Assembly: GCF_012317045.1 (NCBI RefSeq)
Contig: NZ_CP051154.1
Location: forward strand, 1,736,001-1,800,000
Source of the DNA: Leifsonia sp. PS1209
GTDB taxonomy: Bacteria > Actinomycetota > Actinomycetes > Actinomycetales > Microbacteriaceae
DNA length: 64,000 bases
Direction of reading: 5' to 3'
Below the pieces are notes generated by a model. That model searched no databases. It was not told where the DNA came from and saw only the letters and a list, made by a program, of their open reading frames with translations. Each line of letters begins with the position of its first letter. Position 1 is the stretch's first letter. The position numbers and the translations under genes are program-made. Positions 32,885 to 42,783 of the stretch are shown in pieces.

Positions 32885-35088
32885 GTTCCGTTTCCGCACC
32901 GGCCGTCGATGGTGCGATCAGTCTCGACTCCCGGCTGAGCGGGGTCCTCGGCGGGCGCACGTCTTCCGCGTTCGAGAAGGCGTTCGGGATGCGCACCGTC
33001 TCCGACCTGCTGAGCCACTATCCGCGCCGCTACGCCAAGCGCGGCGAGCTGACGGCGCTGGCGAACCTGCCACTGGACGAGAACGTGACCATCGTGGCCG
33101 AGGTCATCCGGGTGCAGGAGCGCCCGATGCGCGCCCGCCGCGGCTCCATCCTCGAGGTGAAGATCACCGACGGAGAGGGCATCCTGACCCTCACCTTCTT
33201 CAACCAGGCGTGGCGGGCGAAAGAGCTCGTCCCCGGTGTCCGCGGCATCTTCGCCGGCAAGGTGTCCGACTACCGCGGCGCCCTGCAGCTGGCGCATCCG
33301 GACTACGAACTGTTCGAGCCGGATGCGGAGAACGCCGTCGTCCCCGGCAGCGCCGCCGCGAAGAACTGGGCGCAGACCCCCATCCCGATCTACCCGGCGA
33401 CCGGCACGGTTGCCAGCTGGCAGGTGCAGAAGGCCGTCGCGCTCGCCCTGGATGCGCTGACCGACGTTCCGGACCCGGTGCCGCAGCGGATCGTGGCCGA
33501 GCGCGGCCTGCTCGCCCTGCGGACCGCGTACGAGTACATGCACCGTCCGGAGAAGGACGCGCAGTGGCAGCGGGCGCGCGACACGCTGCGGTTCCACGAG
33601 GCGTTCGTGCTGCAGGCCGCCCTGCTGCAGCAGCGCGCGGCCTCCCGGGCGATCGCCGCGACCCCGCGCACGGCGAAGACGGGCGGCTTCCTCGACAGGC
33701 TGGATGCCGTGCTCCCGTTCGAGCTCACCGCCGACCAGGCAACGGTCGGGGCAGAGATCGCGCGCGACCTGGCGGACACCGCCCCGATGCACCGGCTGGT
33801 GCAGGGCGAGGTCGGCTCCGGCAAGACCCTGGTGGCGCTGCGGGCGATGCTCGCCGTCGCGGACTCCGGCGGCCAGGCCGCGCTGCTCGCGCCGACCGAG
33901 GTGCTCGCCGGACAGCATCTGCGCTCGATCGTGAAGATGCTCGGGCCGGACCTCTCCGCCGACCTGATGCCGACCCTGCTCACCGGGCAGCTGTCCACCG
34001 CCGAGCGCAAGAAGGCGCTGCTGCGCACGGTGTCCGGCCAGGCCCGCATCGTGGTCGGCACGCACGCGCTGCTCGGCGACGCCGTGACGTTCTTCGACCT
34101 GGGGCTCGTGGTGGTGGACGAGCAGCACCGGTTCGGCGTGGAGCAGCGCGAGGCGCTGCGGGCGAAGGGCGGCACCCCTCCGCACGTCCTCGTGCTCACG
34201 GCGACGCCCATCCCGCGCACGGTCGCGATGACGGTGTTCGGCGACCTGGACGTGTCGACCATCGCCCAGCTGCCCGCCGGCCGCCAGGGCATCGAGAGCT
34301 TCGTGGTGCCGCTGGCCGACCGGCCGGGCTGGGAGCGGCGCATCTGGGAGCGCGCGGCGGAGGAGATCGCGAAGGGCAGACAGGTCTTCGTGGTCTGCCC
34401 GGCGATCACCGGCAAAGACAGGGAGGACGACGGGGAAGAGGCGGAGCAGGACGAGGACGGCGCCCCCGTACGCCCGATCGCCAACGTCGAATCCGTCACG
34501 GCGCGGGTGCGCGCCGACCCGCTGTTCCGGGATGCGCGCATCGGGATGCTGCACGGCAAGCTCAGCAGCGACGCCAAGGACGAGATCATGCGCGCGTTCG
34601 CCGCAGGCGACCTCGACCTGATCGTCGCCACCACCGTGATCGAGGTCGGGGTGGATGTTCCGAACGCGTCGGCGATGGTCATCCTCGACGCGGACAGGTT
34701 CGGCGTCTCGCAGCTGCACCAGCTGCGCGGCCGCGTCGGCCGCGGCGGGGTGCCAGGGCTCTGTCTGATGGTCACCTCCGCCGAGCAGGAGACGCTCGCC
34801 AGGGAGCGGGTCGAGGCGGTGGCCGCGACGCTCGACGGCTTCGAGCTGGCGAACATCGACCTGGAGCTGCGCCGCGAGGGCGACGTGCTCGGCAGCAGGC
34901 AGTCCGGCGGCCGGTCGTCGCTGCGGCTGCTGCGCGTGGTCTCCGACGGGGAACTGATCGCGGAGGCGAGGACGGCCGCGCAGGAGACGCTGGACGACGA
35001 CGGAGGGCTCTCCGCGCATCCCGCATTGGCCGCCGCGCTCGCACGGCGACTGGACGAGAGCGAACGGGCCTTCCTCGGTAAATCCTGA
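32881..35088 (+). CDS. recG: ATP-dependent DNA helicase
   Basis: RecG remodels stalled replication forks and Holliday junctions. The 735-residue protein has the N-terminal OB/wedge domain (about 50-150), then superfamily 2 helicase motifs: Q/I region GEVGSGKTLVAL (about 309), DEQHRFGV (motif II, about 411), TATPIPRT (III), and the VIEVGVDVPNA and QLRGRVGRG motifs (V, VI). An acidic insert (DREDDGEEAEQDEDG) lies between the helicase lobes. The start overlaps the TPR gene stop codon. Confidence 0.95.
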   Translation: MSSVSAPAVDGAISLDSRLSGVLGGRTSSAFEKAFGMRTVSDLLSHYPRRYAKRGELTALANLPLDENVTIVAEVIRVQERPMRARRGSILEVKITDGEGILTLTFFNQAWRAKELVPGVRGIFAGKVSDYRGALQLAHPDYELFEPDAENAVVPGSAAAKNWAQTPIPIYPATGTVASWQVQKAVALALDALTDVPDPVPQRIVAERGLLALRTAYEYMHRPEKDAQWQRARDTLRFHEAFVLQAALLQQRAASRAIAATPRTAKTGGFLDRLDAVLPFELTADQATVGAEIARDLADTAPMHRLVQGEVGSGKTLVALRAMLAVADSGGQAALLAPTEVLAGQHLRSIVKMLGPDLSADLMPTLLTGQLSTAERKKALLRTVSGQARIVVGTHALLGDAVTFFDLGLVVVDEQHRFGVEQREALRAKGGTPPHVLVLTATPIPRTVAMTVFGDLDVSTIAQLPAGRQGIESFVVPLADRPGWERRIWERAAEEIAKGRQVFVVCPAITGKDREDDGEEAEQDEDGAPVRPIANVESVTARVRADPLFRDARIGMLHGKLSSDAKDEIMRAFAAGDLDLIVATTVIEVGVDVPNASAMVILDADRFGVSQLHQLRGRVGRGGVPGLCLMVTSAEQETLARERVEAVAATLDGFELANIDLELRREGDVLGSRQSGGRSSLRLLRVVSDGELIAEARTAAQETLDDDGGLSAHPALAAALARRLDESERAFLGKS

Positions 35089-35114
35089 CCGCTCGGCACA
35101 TCCTGACCGCTCGG
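35082..35114 (+). repeat. Tandem 15-bp direct repeat spanning the recG stop codon
   Basis: ATCCTGACCGCTCGG occurs at 35082-35096 and again at 35100-35114. The first copy includes the recG stop codon. It looks like a local slippage duplication. Confidence 0.6.
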
Positions 35115-35203
35115 TGACCCCTGGAAGGGGGCGGCGCCACGGCCATATTTTGGTAACGGATTCACAACGAAATGCCGGGTACAGCGGGATAGTCTGAAGG
35201 TCT

Positions 35204-35686
35204 ATGAACAGGATCGCCGTTGTCCCTGGATCGTTCGACCCGGTCACCCTCGGGCATCTCGACGTCATCGAACGTGCCGCAGGCCTGTTCGACGAGGTCC
35301 ACGTGCTCGTCGTGCACAACCCGGACAAGAGCGCCCTCCTGCCCATCGCTCAGCGGGTCGCCCTGATCGAGCGCTCGATCGCGGACGCCGGGATCCCCGG
35401 GAACATCGTCGTCGCATCCTGGAGTGTCGGCCTGCTGGTCGACTACTGCACCGATGTCGGGGCGCACGTGCTCGTCAAGGGCATCCGGTCGCAGGTGGAC
35501 GTGGCGTACGAGACCCCGATGGCCATCGTCAACCGCCACCTCGCAGCGGTCGAGACCGTGTTCATCCTGCCCAATCCAGCCAACGCCCACGTCTCCAGCT
35601 CCCTCGTGCGCCAGGTCTCCGCGCTCGGGGGCGACGTGAGTCCATACGTCCCCACCGCCGTCTACGAGTATTTGCAGGAGACATGA
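35204..35686 (+). CDS. coaD: Phosphopantetheine adenylyltransferase
   Basis: CoaD converts 4'-phosphopantetheine and ATP to dephospho-CoA. The 160-residue product shows the nucleotidyltransferase motif [13 protein letters not shown] (about 8-20) and the C-terminal [22 protein letters not shown] region. Both the (H/T)xGH motif and the substrate loop are typical. Its stop overlaps the start of the second MoxR gene by 4 bp. Confidence 0.97.
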   Translation: MNRIAVVPGSFDPVTLGHLDVIERAAGLFDEVHVLVVHNPDKSALLPIAQRVALIERSIADAGIPGNIVVASWSVGLLVDYCTDVGAHVLVKGIRSQVDVAYETPMAIVNRHLAAVETVFILPNPANAHVSSSLVRQVSALGGDVSPYVPTAVYEYLQET

Positions 35687-36789
35687 ACAGTTACGCGACG
35701 CGCCAGCCGACCGAATCGTCGGTCGCCCCCGATGAGACGGACCACGCCACCGGGATGGACCTCGATGAGCTGAGGCGCGCCGCGGCCCAGATCACCGCCA
35801 ACGTCGAGTCGGTCATCGACGGCAAGCACGACGCCGTCCAGACCGCGCTCACCGTGCTGCTCGCCGAAGGGCATCTGCTGATCGAGGATGTGCCGGGCGT
35901 CGGGAAGACGATGCTCGCGAAGTCGCTGGCGAAGTCGGTCGACTGTACGGTGAGCCGCATCCAGTTCACGCCGGACCTGCTGCCGAGCGATGTCACCGGC
36001 GTGTCCGTCTACAACCAGGCGGAGCGGCGGTTCGAGTTCAAGCCGGGAGCGGTGTTCGCGAACATCGTCATCGGCGACGAGATCAACCGCGCGAGCCCCA
36101 AGACCCAGTCCGCACTGCTCGAGTGCATGGAGGAGCGGCAGGTCACGGTCGACGGCTCCACCTATCCGCTGAGCGCGCCGTTCATCGTCGTCGCCACGCA
36201 GAACCCGGTCGAGATGGAGGGCACGTACGCGCTCCCGGAGGCGCAGCGCGACCGGTTCATGGCGCGCATCGCGATGGGATACCCGGACGACGCCTCCGAG
36301 CTCGCCATGCTCACCACCAGGGACACCTCCAGCCCGCTCTCCCGGATCGGGCCGGTCGTCACCTCGGACGAGCTGCGGGCCATGATGACCACCGCCCGCA
36401 GCGTGTTCGCCTCCACGCCGGTCAAGCAGTACGCGGTCGACATCGTGCGCGCCACCAGGGAGGACAGGGATCTGCGACTCGGCGGCAGCCCCAGGGCCAC
36501 GCTGCAGCTGGTGCGGGCGGCGAAGGCGATGGCGGCGCTCGACGGCCGCGACTTCGTGCTCCCCGACGACATCGACACGCTCGCCGTCCCCGTGCTCGGG
36601 CATCGGCTGCTGCCGACCAGCCGCGCGCTCGGCCACCACCACGAGAGCGCGCCGGTGATCGCGGACATCGTCCGCAGGATCGTCGCGGCGACCCCCGTGC
36701 CCGTCGGCTCCGGCGCGATCGGGGCAGCGGGGGGTTCGGGCCGTCCGGACGGTGCGAACCGCCCGACCAGGGCAGGGCAGGCGGGCTGA
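35683..36789 (+). CDS. MoxR-family AAA+ ATPase (cassette 2)
   Basis: The 368-residue AAA+ ATPase has Walker A VPGVGKT (70-76), Walker [12 protein letters not shown] (about 126) and sensor [13 protein letters not shown]. An acidic N-terminal extension (1-28) and a Gly-rich tail distinguish it from the paralogue at 12652. It shares long identical blocks with that paralogue ([20 protein letters not shown]). It probably acts on the DUF58 protein encoded next. The start overlaps coaD, so the cassette is attached to a housekeeping transcript. Confidence 0.93.
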   Translation: MNSYATRQPTESSVAPDETDHATGMDLDELRRAAAQITANVESVIDGKHDAVQTALTVLLAEGHLLIEDVPGVGKTMLAKSLAKSVDCTVSRIQFTPDLLPSDVTGVSVYNQAERRFEFKPGAVFANIVIGDEINRASPKTQSALLECMEERQVTVDGSTYPLSAPFIVVATQNPVEMEGTYALPEAQRDRFMARIAMGYPDDASELAMLTTRDTSSPLSRIGPVVTSDELRAMMTTARSVFASTPVKQYAVDIVRATREDRDLRLGGSPRATLQLVRAAKAMAALDGRDFVLPDDIDTLAVPVLGHRLLPTSRALGHHHESAPVIADIVRRIVAATPVPVGSGAIGAAGGSGRPDGANRPTRAGQAG

Positions 36790-36792
36790 GCC

Positions 36793-38106
36793 ATGCCGCG
36801 GCGCGCCCGAACGTCGTCGCCGGTCAGAAAACCCCGGCCGACCGTACGCGGCTGGGCGCTGTTCGCCGTGGGAGTCGTCGCGCTCGTCGCCTCGGTCGCG
36901 CTCGGGCGCACCGACGTGCTGTTCGTCGGCGTGTTCCTCACCGTCCTGCCGCTGGCGGCGATGATCTCGGTGACCGTCGACCGCCCGAGACTCACCGTCA
37001 CCCGCAGCTTCCACCCGGACATCGTGGCGGCGGGGGAGACCGCGACCGTCGTGACGACGGCCCGCAACGAGTCTCCCCGGCCGAGCCCGGCCGCGAACTG
37101 GCGCGAGTCCGCCCCTCCGGCGGTCGGGGTGCAAGGCCAGGCCCCGTTCCCGCGGCTCGGCGCCCACCAGCAGAACGTGAGCCACGGCAGGGACACCATC
37201 GTGCTGCGGCAGGAGGTGCGCGCGAAGCACCGGGGATCGCATCCGGTCGGCCCGCTCATCGTCAGCCGTACAGACCCGTTCGGGCTGGCGTACGCCGAGT
37301 ACGCCCTCGGGCAGCCGAAACAGTTCGTGGTCACCCCGCGGGTGACGGCCCTGCCGGGCGGCGACCTGGATGTGGCACGCAGCGAGGGCACGGAGCACGA
37401 GCTGTTGCGCCACAGCATCCCGAGCGCCGACGAGCTGATCGCACGTGAGTACCGGCCGGGCGACCCGCTGCGCCGCGTGCACTGGCGGGCCACGGCACGC
37501 CACGACAAGCTCATGGTGCGGCAGGAGGAGCGCCGCAGCAATCCGGAGGCGTGGCTGATCGCGGACACCCGGGACGTCACCGCACCGGATGCGGAGTTCG
37601 AGACCCTGGTGGAGCTGGTCGCCTCGATCGGCGTCCACCTCCTCGACGAGGGCTTCGTCGTCAGCGTCGTCGAGACGGGGCCGCGCCAGCTCTCCGGCAG
37701 GAGCGGGGCGGGCAGGACCGGCACGCTGGGAGCAGCGACGCCGACCTACGACGTCGGCAGCGCCGACCGGCTGCTGCTCGCCGACCTCGCCGGCATCGAA
37801 CCGAGCGACGTGCCCCGCGACGACGCGGTCGCCGAACTCGCGGCGGGGCTCCGCCGCTCCGGCCGCGCCGTCCCGGTGTTCGCCGTGCTCATCGGCGGCT
37901 CCCTCAACGAGCTCGGGGCGCTGGCCGCCGTCCGCTCGATGTGCGACCCGGCCGTCGCGTTCATCGGGGCGTCCGCGCCGCAGGAGGTCGAGGACGTCCT
38001 GGCGGACGCCGGATGGCTCTGCGTGCCGTTCTCGGGAGGGGACGACCCGGCCGACAGCTGGCAGCGCGCCCTCGGGCGGCGCAGGGCGGCGGTGAACCGT
38101 GGCTAG
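36793..38106 (+). CDS. DUF58 membrane protein (cassette 2)
   Basis: The 437-residue protein has two N-terminal transmembrane helices (about 19-38 and 42-58), a beta-sandwich-like region, then the DUF58 signature YRPGDPLRRVHWRATARHD (about 220-238) and a VWA-like end. It is the paralogue of the 13620-14939 product and the presumed partner of the preceding MoxR. ATG at 36793 lies 3 bp after the MoxR stop; its end overlaps the transglutaminase gene by 8 bp. Confidence 0.87.
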   Translation: MPRRARTSSPVRKPRPTVRGWALFAVGVVALVASVALGRTDVLFVGVFLTVLPLAAMISVTVDRPRLTVTRSFHPDIVAAGETATVVTTARNESPRPSPAANWRESAPPAVGVQGQAPFPRLGAHQQNVSHGRDTIVLRQEVRAKHRGSHPVGPLIVSRTDPFGLAYAEYALGQPKQFVVTPRVTALPGGDLDVARSEGTEHELLRHSIPSADELIAREYRPGDPLRRVHWRATARHDKLMVRQEERRSNPEAWLIADTRDVTAPDAEFETLVELVASIGVHLLDEGFVVSVVETGPRQLSGRSGAGRTGTLGAATPTYDVGSADRLLLADLAGIEPSDVPRDDAVAELAAGLRRSGRAVPVFAVLIGGSLNELGALAAVRSMCDPAVAFIGASAPQEVEDVLADAGWLCVPFSGGDDPADSWQRALGRRRAAVNRG

Positions 38107-40366
38107 CGAGCAGGCGTTCGCCGGCGCCGTGCCGATGGTGCGGGAGCGACGGCAGGGGTACTGGCGGCTGACGACGGCGCTGCTCATCCAGGTGGTCGCC
38201 GTCAGCTTCGCGCTGGTCGGCCTCATCCAGGGCGCGGGCTGGTGGTTCGCTCTGGTGTTCTCGGCCGCCCTGCTCCTCGTCACCGGAGCGGCGCTGCGCA
38301 CGGCCGGCGTGCACCGACGCATCGTTCCGCTCCTGCTGCTGGCCGAGGCGGCGGTGGTGATGACCGTGGCCTTCGGCAGGGGAACCGGCCTGCTCGGCAT
38401 CCTCCCGACGCCGCGCACCTTCGCGGCGTGGGGCGACTTCATCGACCAGGCCATGCTGTCGATCTACCAGCAGGGCACCCCGGCGGAGAGCCTGCCGGAG
38501 TTCATGTTCCTGGTGGTCGGCGGCGGATGCGTCCTCGCCATCCTGCTCGACACCCTCGCCATCGCGTTCCGGGTGCCCGCGTTCACCGCGCTCGGGGTGG
38601 GCATCGTGCTCGTGGTGCCCGGCGCGCTGCTCGGCGACGGGCTCGACCCGTTCGCGCTCGCGGCGTCCGCCGCCGCGTTCCTCTGGCTGCTGCGCTGCGA
38701 CGTGCGCACTAGGCGGCCGGGGACGCCGCGGCCGACGGCCTCCCTCTCGATCTCGGCGGCCGCGGTGGTGGTCGCGCTCATCCTGGGCGGCACGGCTCCG
38801 GGCTTCGACAGGGGCGGCGCGACCTCGTTCACGGCGGGCGGCATCTCGATCGGCGGCACGGTGACGCCGCTGATCGACCTCGGCAAGGATCTGCGCAGAC
38901 CGGCGGCGGTGCGAGCCCTCACGTACACGACGACGGCGTCGTCCGGGCAGTACCTCAAGCTGGCGTCGCTCGACCAGTTCACCGGGTCGGTCTGGAAGCA
39001 CAGGGAGCGCGACACCAAACGGCTGCCGAGCGGCAACACGATCGGGCCGGTGTTCGGGCTCTCCGACACGGTCGCGACCACCAAGATCACCACGAAGGTC
39101 GAGATCGACAACATGCAGAGCCGCTGGCTGCCCGTGCCGTATCCGGTGCAGGGCGTCTCCGGGCTGAGCGGCACCTGGTCGTGGGATCCGGACGACCTCA
39201 CCGTGGGAGCGATCAACACCACGACGCAGGGCCAGAAGTACACGGCGACCAGCCTCGTGCTGCAGCCGACGGCCGACCAGCTGCAGGCGGCGGGAGGATT
39301 CGTGCCGGCCTCGGTCGAGCGCGACCTGTTCCTCCCTCCCGACCTGCCGTCGATCATCGCCAGCACCGCCATCTCCGCGACCAAGGGCGCGGTGTCCGAG
39401 TACGACAAGGCGGTCGCGCTGCAGGACTACTTCCGCGACAACGGCTTCACGTACTCGACGCAGACCCCGCTCAAGCAGGGCTTCGACGGAGACGGCGGGC
39501 GGGTGATCGCCAAGTTCCTGCAGGTCAAGAGCGGATACTGCGTGCACTTCGCCTCGGCGATGGCGCTGATGTCCAGGGCGCTCGGCATCCCGTCGAGGGT
39601 CGCGGAGGGCTACCTGCCCGGCGCGACCAGTGGAGGAACGGCCAACAACCCTGGTCAGTACACCGTGACCAGCGACGACCTGCACGCCTGGCCGGAGCTG
39701 TACTTCGCCGGTGTCGGTTGGGTGGCCTTCGAGCCGACCGTCGGCCGCGGCACCATCCCGAGCTACACCCGGCCGGACAGTACGCCGACCGCCGTCGTTC
39801 CCGGTTCCACCTCGACGTCGACGGCCGGCTCCAAGGCGATCGTGCCGACCGACCCGGCGAACCTTGGCAGCCCGACAGGCGCGACGGCGCCGTCCACACT
39901 GCAGCCGGTGATCTCGGGCGTCGGCGTCGCACTCCTCATCGTGGCGCTGCTGCTCACCCCGGCCGTGCTGCGCAGGGTGAGACGCAGGAACAGGCTGAGG
40001 AGGCTGACCGACCAGTGGGGAGGCGCATCCACCGCCTGGGACGAGCTGCGAGACACCGCGAGGGACCTGGGCTGGATCGTCCCGGCCACCGAGACCCCGC
40101 GCGCTTTCGCCGTGCGGGTGGCGTCCGCCGTGGCGGGAACGCCGGGGGAGGACGCTGTGCGCAGGCTGCTGGCCGTCAGGGAACGGGATGCGTACGGGCC
40201 GCCCACCCGGGCGACCGCCGTGGGCCTCGGCGACGATCTGACGCGCGTTCTTGCCGCCCTGGAGGCGCAGGCCGGGGCTGCCCTCCGGCTCAAGGCGGCG
40301 CTCATTCCTGTGTCTCTCATCCCAGCCGCGTGGTCTCCGGCCCCTAACCAGGGAAGACCCGCGTAA
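38099..40366 (+). CDS. Transglutaminase-like membrane protein, intact triad (cassette 2)
   Basis: The 755-residue TgpA-type protein has about six N-terminal transmembrane helices (residues 20-235), an extracytoplasmic transglutaminase domain, a transmembrane helix near 604-622 and a cytoplasmic tail. The candidate triad is Cys481 (SGYCVHFASAM), His529 (DDLHAWPEL) and Glu545 (VAFEPT), so activity is plausible, in contrast to cassette 1. The natural substrate is unknown; peptidoglycan or surface-protein cross-linking or peptide cleavage are possibilities. GTG at 38099 overlaps the DUF58 gene. Confidence 0.87.
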   Translation: MASEQAFAGAVPMVRERRQGYWRLTTALLIQVVAVSFALVGLIQGAGWWFALVFSAALLLVTGAALRTAGVHRRIVPLLLLAEAAVVMTVAFGRGTGLLGILPTPRTFAAWGDFIDQAMLSIYQQGTPAESLPEFMFLVVGGGCVLAILLDTLAIAFRVPAFTALGVGIVLVVPGALLGDGLDPFALAASAAAFLWLLRCDVRTRRPGTPRPTASLSISAAAVVVALILGGTAPGFDRGGATSFTAGGISIGGTVTPLIDLGKDLRRPAAVRALTYTTTASSGQYLKLASLDQFTGSVWKHRERDTKRLPSGNTIGPVFGLSDTVATTKITTKVEIDNMQSRWLPVPYPVQGVSGLSGTWSWDPDDLTVGAINTTTQGQKYTATSLVLQPTADQLQAAGGFVPASVERDLFLPPDLPSIIASTAISATKGAVSEYDKAVALQDYFRDNGFTYSTQTPLKQGFDGDGGRVIAKFLQVKSGYCVHFASAMALMSRALGIPSRVAEGYLPGATSGGTANNPGQYTVTSDDLHAWPELYFAGVGWVAFEPTVGRGTIPSYTRPDSTPTAVVPGSTSTSTAGSKAIVPTDPANLGSPTGATAPSTLQPVISGVGVALLIVALLLTPAVLRRVRRRNRLRRLTDQWGGASTAWDELRDTARDLGWIVPATETPRAFAVRVASAVAGTPGEDAVRRLLAVRERDAYGPPTRATAVGLGDDLTRVLAALEAQAGAALRLKAALIPVSLIPAAWSPAPNQGRPA

Positions 40367-40377
40367 AATAGTCGCTC

Positions 40378-40938
40378 GTGACCAAGTTCAGAACCACGCC
40401 GTACACCGTCAATGTGTACGACATCATCCACCGCCCAGGCGAGATGCGCGAGCAGCGCATCCAGCTGCCGGTCGCGGAGAAGATGGGCGAAGGGCTGGTG
40501 AGCGTCCCCGAGGGCTCGACCATCGACCTCGACCTCCGGCTCGAGTCGATGCACGAGGGCATTCTGGTGACCGCGGAGGCCGAATCGACGGCCGTCGGGG
40601 TCTGCGGACGCTGCCTCATCGACATCGAGCAGCCTGTCAAAGTCGATATCCAGGAACTTTTCGCGTATTCTTCTGACGAAGCTTTTGATTTTGAGGTTCA
40701 CGACGACCACGTGGATCTTGAACCTCTGATCAGGGACGCGGTAGTGCTGTCACTGCCGTTTCAGCCGGTGTGCCGGCCAGACTGCCCAGGACTCGACCCC
40801 GAGTCCGGGGAGCGGCTGGCGGATGTGCCGGACCGCGAAGCCACAGCGATTGTCGATCCTCGATGGTCTGCGCTCGCGGCCTTCCAGGCTTCCGACACCA
40901 CTGAATCCACCAGCAGCAGTAACAGAGAAGAGAGATAA
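40378..40938 (+). CDS. YceD/DUF177 family protein
   Basis: The 186-residue protein has the DUF177 cysteine motifs GVCGRCLIDIEQP (about 78) and PVCRPDCPGLDPESG (about 123), which could bind metal. In bacteria this gene almost always precedes rpmF, as here, and has been linked to 23S rRNA metabolism. GTG at 40378 gives MTKFRTTPYTVNV. A short Ser/Glu tail precedes the L32 start by 2 bp. Confidence 0.9.
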   Translation: MTKFRTTPYTVNVYDIIHRPGEMREQRIQLPVAEKMGEGLVSVPEGSTIDLDLRLESMHEGILVTAEAESTAVGVCGRCLIDIEQPVKVDIQELFAYSSDEAFDFEVHDDHVDLEPLIRDAVVLSLPFQPVCRPDCPGLDPESGERLADVPDREATAIVDPRWSALAAFQASDTTESTSSSNREER

Positions 40939-40940
40939 CC

Positions 40941-41144
40941 ATGGCTGTTCCGAAGCGGAAGAAGTCACGCGCCAACACGCACGCCCGTCGTTCGCAGTGG
41001 AAGGCCGAGGTCCCCACGCTCGTCAAGACCGTCGAGGGCGGCAAGGTCACGTACAGCCTGCCGCACCGCGCCAAGGTCGTCGAGGACTCCGCAGGCACCG
41101 CCCTGTTCATGGAGTACAAGGGCCGCAAGGTCGCCGACGTCTGA
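40941..41144 (+). CDS. rpmF: 50S ribosomal protein L32, zinc-free form
   Basis: The 67-residue basic ribosomal protein begins MAVPKRKKSRANTHARRSQW. The four Cys that bind zinc in many L32 proteins are absent; the region reads VEGGKVTYSLPHRAKVVEDS, ending in YKGRKVADV. This zinc-independent type occurs in Micrococcales relatives. AGAGAAGAGAG precedes the ATG. Confidence 0.96.
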   Translation: MAVPKRKKSRANTHARRSQWKAEVPTLVKTVEGGKVTYSLPHRAKVVEDSAGTALFMEYKGRKVADV

Positions 41145-41171
41145 TCGTCGTATGACGGACGGAGTCGTGCG

Positions 41172-41885
41172 ATGACCGAGGATTCGGTCGCGCGTACAGA
41201 ACTCATCGAGAAGCTCGGAGTCGATATCGGCCCCGAGCTTCTCGAGCTTGCGCTGACGCACCGCTCGTACGCGTACGAGCACGGCGGCATCCCGAACAAC
41301 GAGCGTCTCGAGTTCCTCGGGGACTCGATCCTCGGGCAGGCCGTGACGGTCAAGCTGTTCGTGGAGAACCCGCAGCTCGACGAGGGCGACCTCGCGAAGC
41401 GGCGCGCCAGCCTCGTCAGCTCCGTCGCCCTCGCAGAGGTGGCGCGCAGCATCGGTCTCGGCGAGTACCTGCTGCTCGGCCGCGGCGAGAACCAGAGCGG
41501 CGGCCGCGAGAAGGCCTCCATCCTGGCCGACACGGTCGAGGCGATCATCGGCGCCGCATACCTGCACGCGGGTGGCGAGGCGGCGACGGCACTCGTGCTG
41601 CGCCTGATCGAGCCGCTGCTCGACGACCCCGCCCGCTTCGGCGCGGCGATGGACCCCAAGACCAGCCTGCAGGAGGCGGCAGCCCACCGCGGAGCCGGCA
41701 TCCCGGTCTACACGGTGACCAACAGCGGGCCGGACCACTCCAAGACCTTCCACGCCACGGTCGCCGTCGGCAGCCTCGTCACGGCGAGCGGCGACGGCAC
41801 GAGCAAGAAGCAGGCCGAGATGGCCGCGGCGCTCAGCGCCTGGACCACCCTCACGCAGCGACGTGCCAGAGCTTCCCGAGGTTGA
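41172..41885 (+). CDS. rnc: Ribonuclease III
   Basis: This is a double-strand-specific endoribonuclease of 237 residues processing rRNA and mRNA. The catalytic signature NNERLEFLGDSILG (about 42-55) and a second acidic cluster (EKASILADTVEAIIGA) form the nuclease domain. A dsRNA-binding domain occupies about residues 158-228 (KTSLQEAAAHRGAGIPVY). The 3' end overlaps mutM by 23 bp in another frame. Confidence 0.96.
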   Translation: MTEDSVARTELIEKLGVDIGPELLELALTHRSYAYEHGGIPNNERLEFLGDSILGQAVTVKLFVENPQLDEGDLAKRRASLVSSVALAEVARSIGLGEYLLLGRGENQSGGREKASILADTVEAIIGAAYLHAGGEAATALVLRLIEPLLDDPARFGAAMDPKTSLQEAAAHRGAGIPVYTVTNSGPDHSKTFHATVAVGSLVTASGDGTSKKQAEMAAALSAWTTLTQRRARASRG

Positions 41886-42783
41886 GGTCGTCCGGGCGGG
41901 CCTGGCGCCCGCCGTCACCGGAGCGACCATCCTCGGCGTCGAAGTCTTCGAGCCGCGGTCTCTGAAACGCCACGACCCGGTCGCCGGTGCGTTCGACGCG
42001 CTGCTCACCGGCCGGGTGATGGAGACCCCGGCGCGGCGCGGCAAGTTCTTGTGGATCCCGCTCGCTGCGGCCTCGGCTTCTGAGTCTCGCTCGGCGATCG
42101 TCGCGCACCTGGGCATGAGCGGGCAGATCCTCCTGCGGGAGCCTGGCGCCGTCGAGAACGGGCTGCTGCGCATCCGGATGCACATCGAGCAGCCCGGGTA
42201 CGGCGAGCTGTGGGTGCACTTCGTCGATCAGCGCATCTTCGGCTCGATGGCGGTGGATGCGCTCGTCCCCACCGCAGACGGCGCGCCAGGCGGCCTGGGC
42301 ACGGACGAGCCGCTCGTGCCGTCGCAGGTCGCCCACATCGCCCGCGACCCGCTCGACCCCGCCTTCTCGGATGCGGCGTTCGCCGCCGCCCTGTCCCGGA
42401 AGAATACCGGCATCAAGCGCGCGCTGCTCGACCAGACCCTGATCAGCGGCATCGGCAACATCTACGCGGACGAGGCCCTCTGGGCGGCGAAGCTGCACTA
42501 CGCGCAGCCGGCGTCGTCGCTCTCGCGGGCGCGCATCCGGGGCCTGTTGGCGGAGGTGCGCCTGGTGCTGCAGAAGGCGCTGGCGGAGGGCGGCACCAGC
42601 TTCGACGCCCAGTACGTCAACGTCAACGGCGCCTCCGGCTACTTCTCGCACAGCCTCAACGCGTACGGCCAGCAGGGCAAGCCGTGCCCGCGCTGCGGCA
42701 CGCCGATCGTGCGCGAGCAGTTCATGAACCGCTCCTCCCACTTCTGCCCCCGCTGCCAGCGCCTGCGCCCCGCGCGCCCCTGA
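41863..42783 (+). CDS. mutM: Formamidopyrimidine-DNA glycosylase
   Basis: MutM excises 8-oxoguanine and Fapy lesions. The 306-residue product starts with GTG inside rnc and gives MPELPEVEVVRAGL; after Met removal Pro and Glu are the catalytic residues. The H2TH region and the C-terminal zinc finger (CPRCGTPIVREQ...CPRC) are intact. It is the last gene of yceD-rpmF-rnc-mutM, a standard actinobacterial order. Confidence 0.96.
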   Translation: MPELPEVEVVRAGLAPAVTGATILGVEVFEPRSLKRHDPVAGAFDALLTGRVMETPARRGKFLWIPLAAASASESRSAIVAHLGMSGQILLREPGAVENGLLRIRMHIEQPGYGELWVHFVDQRIFGSMAVDALVPTADGAPGGLGTDEPLVPSQVAHIARDPLDPAFSDAAFAAALSRKNTGIKRALLDQTLISGIGNIYADEALWAAKLHYAQPASSLSRARIRGLLAEVRLVLQKALAEGGTSFDAQYVNVNGASGYFSHSLNAYGQQGKPCPRCGTPIVREQFMNRSSHFCPRCQRLRPARP

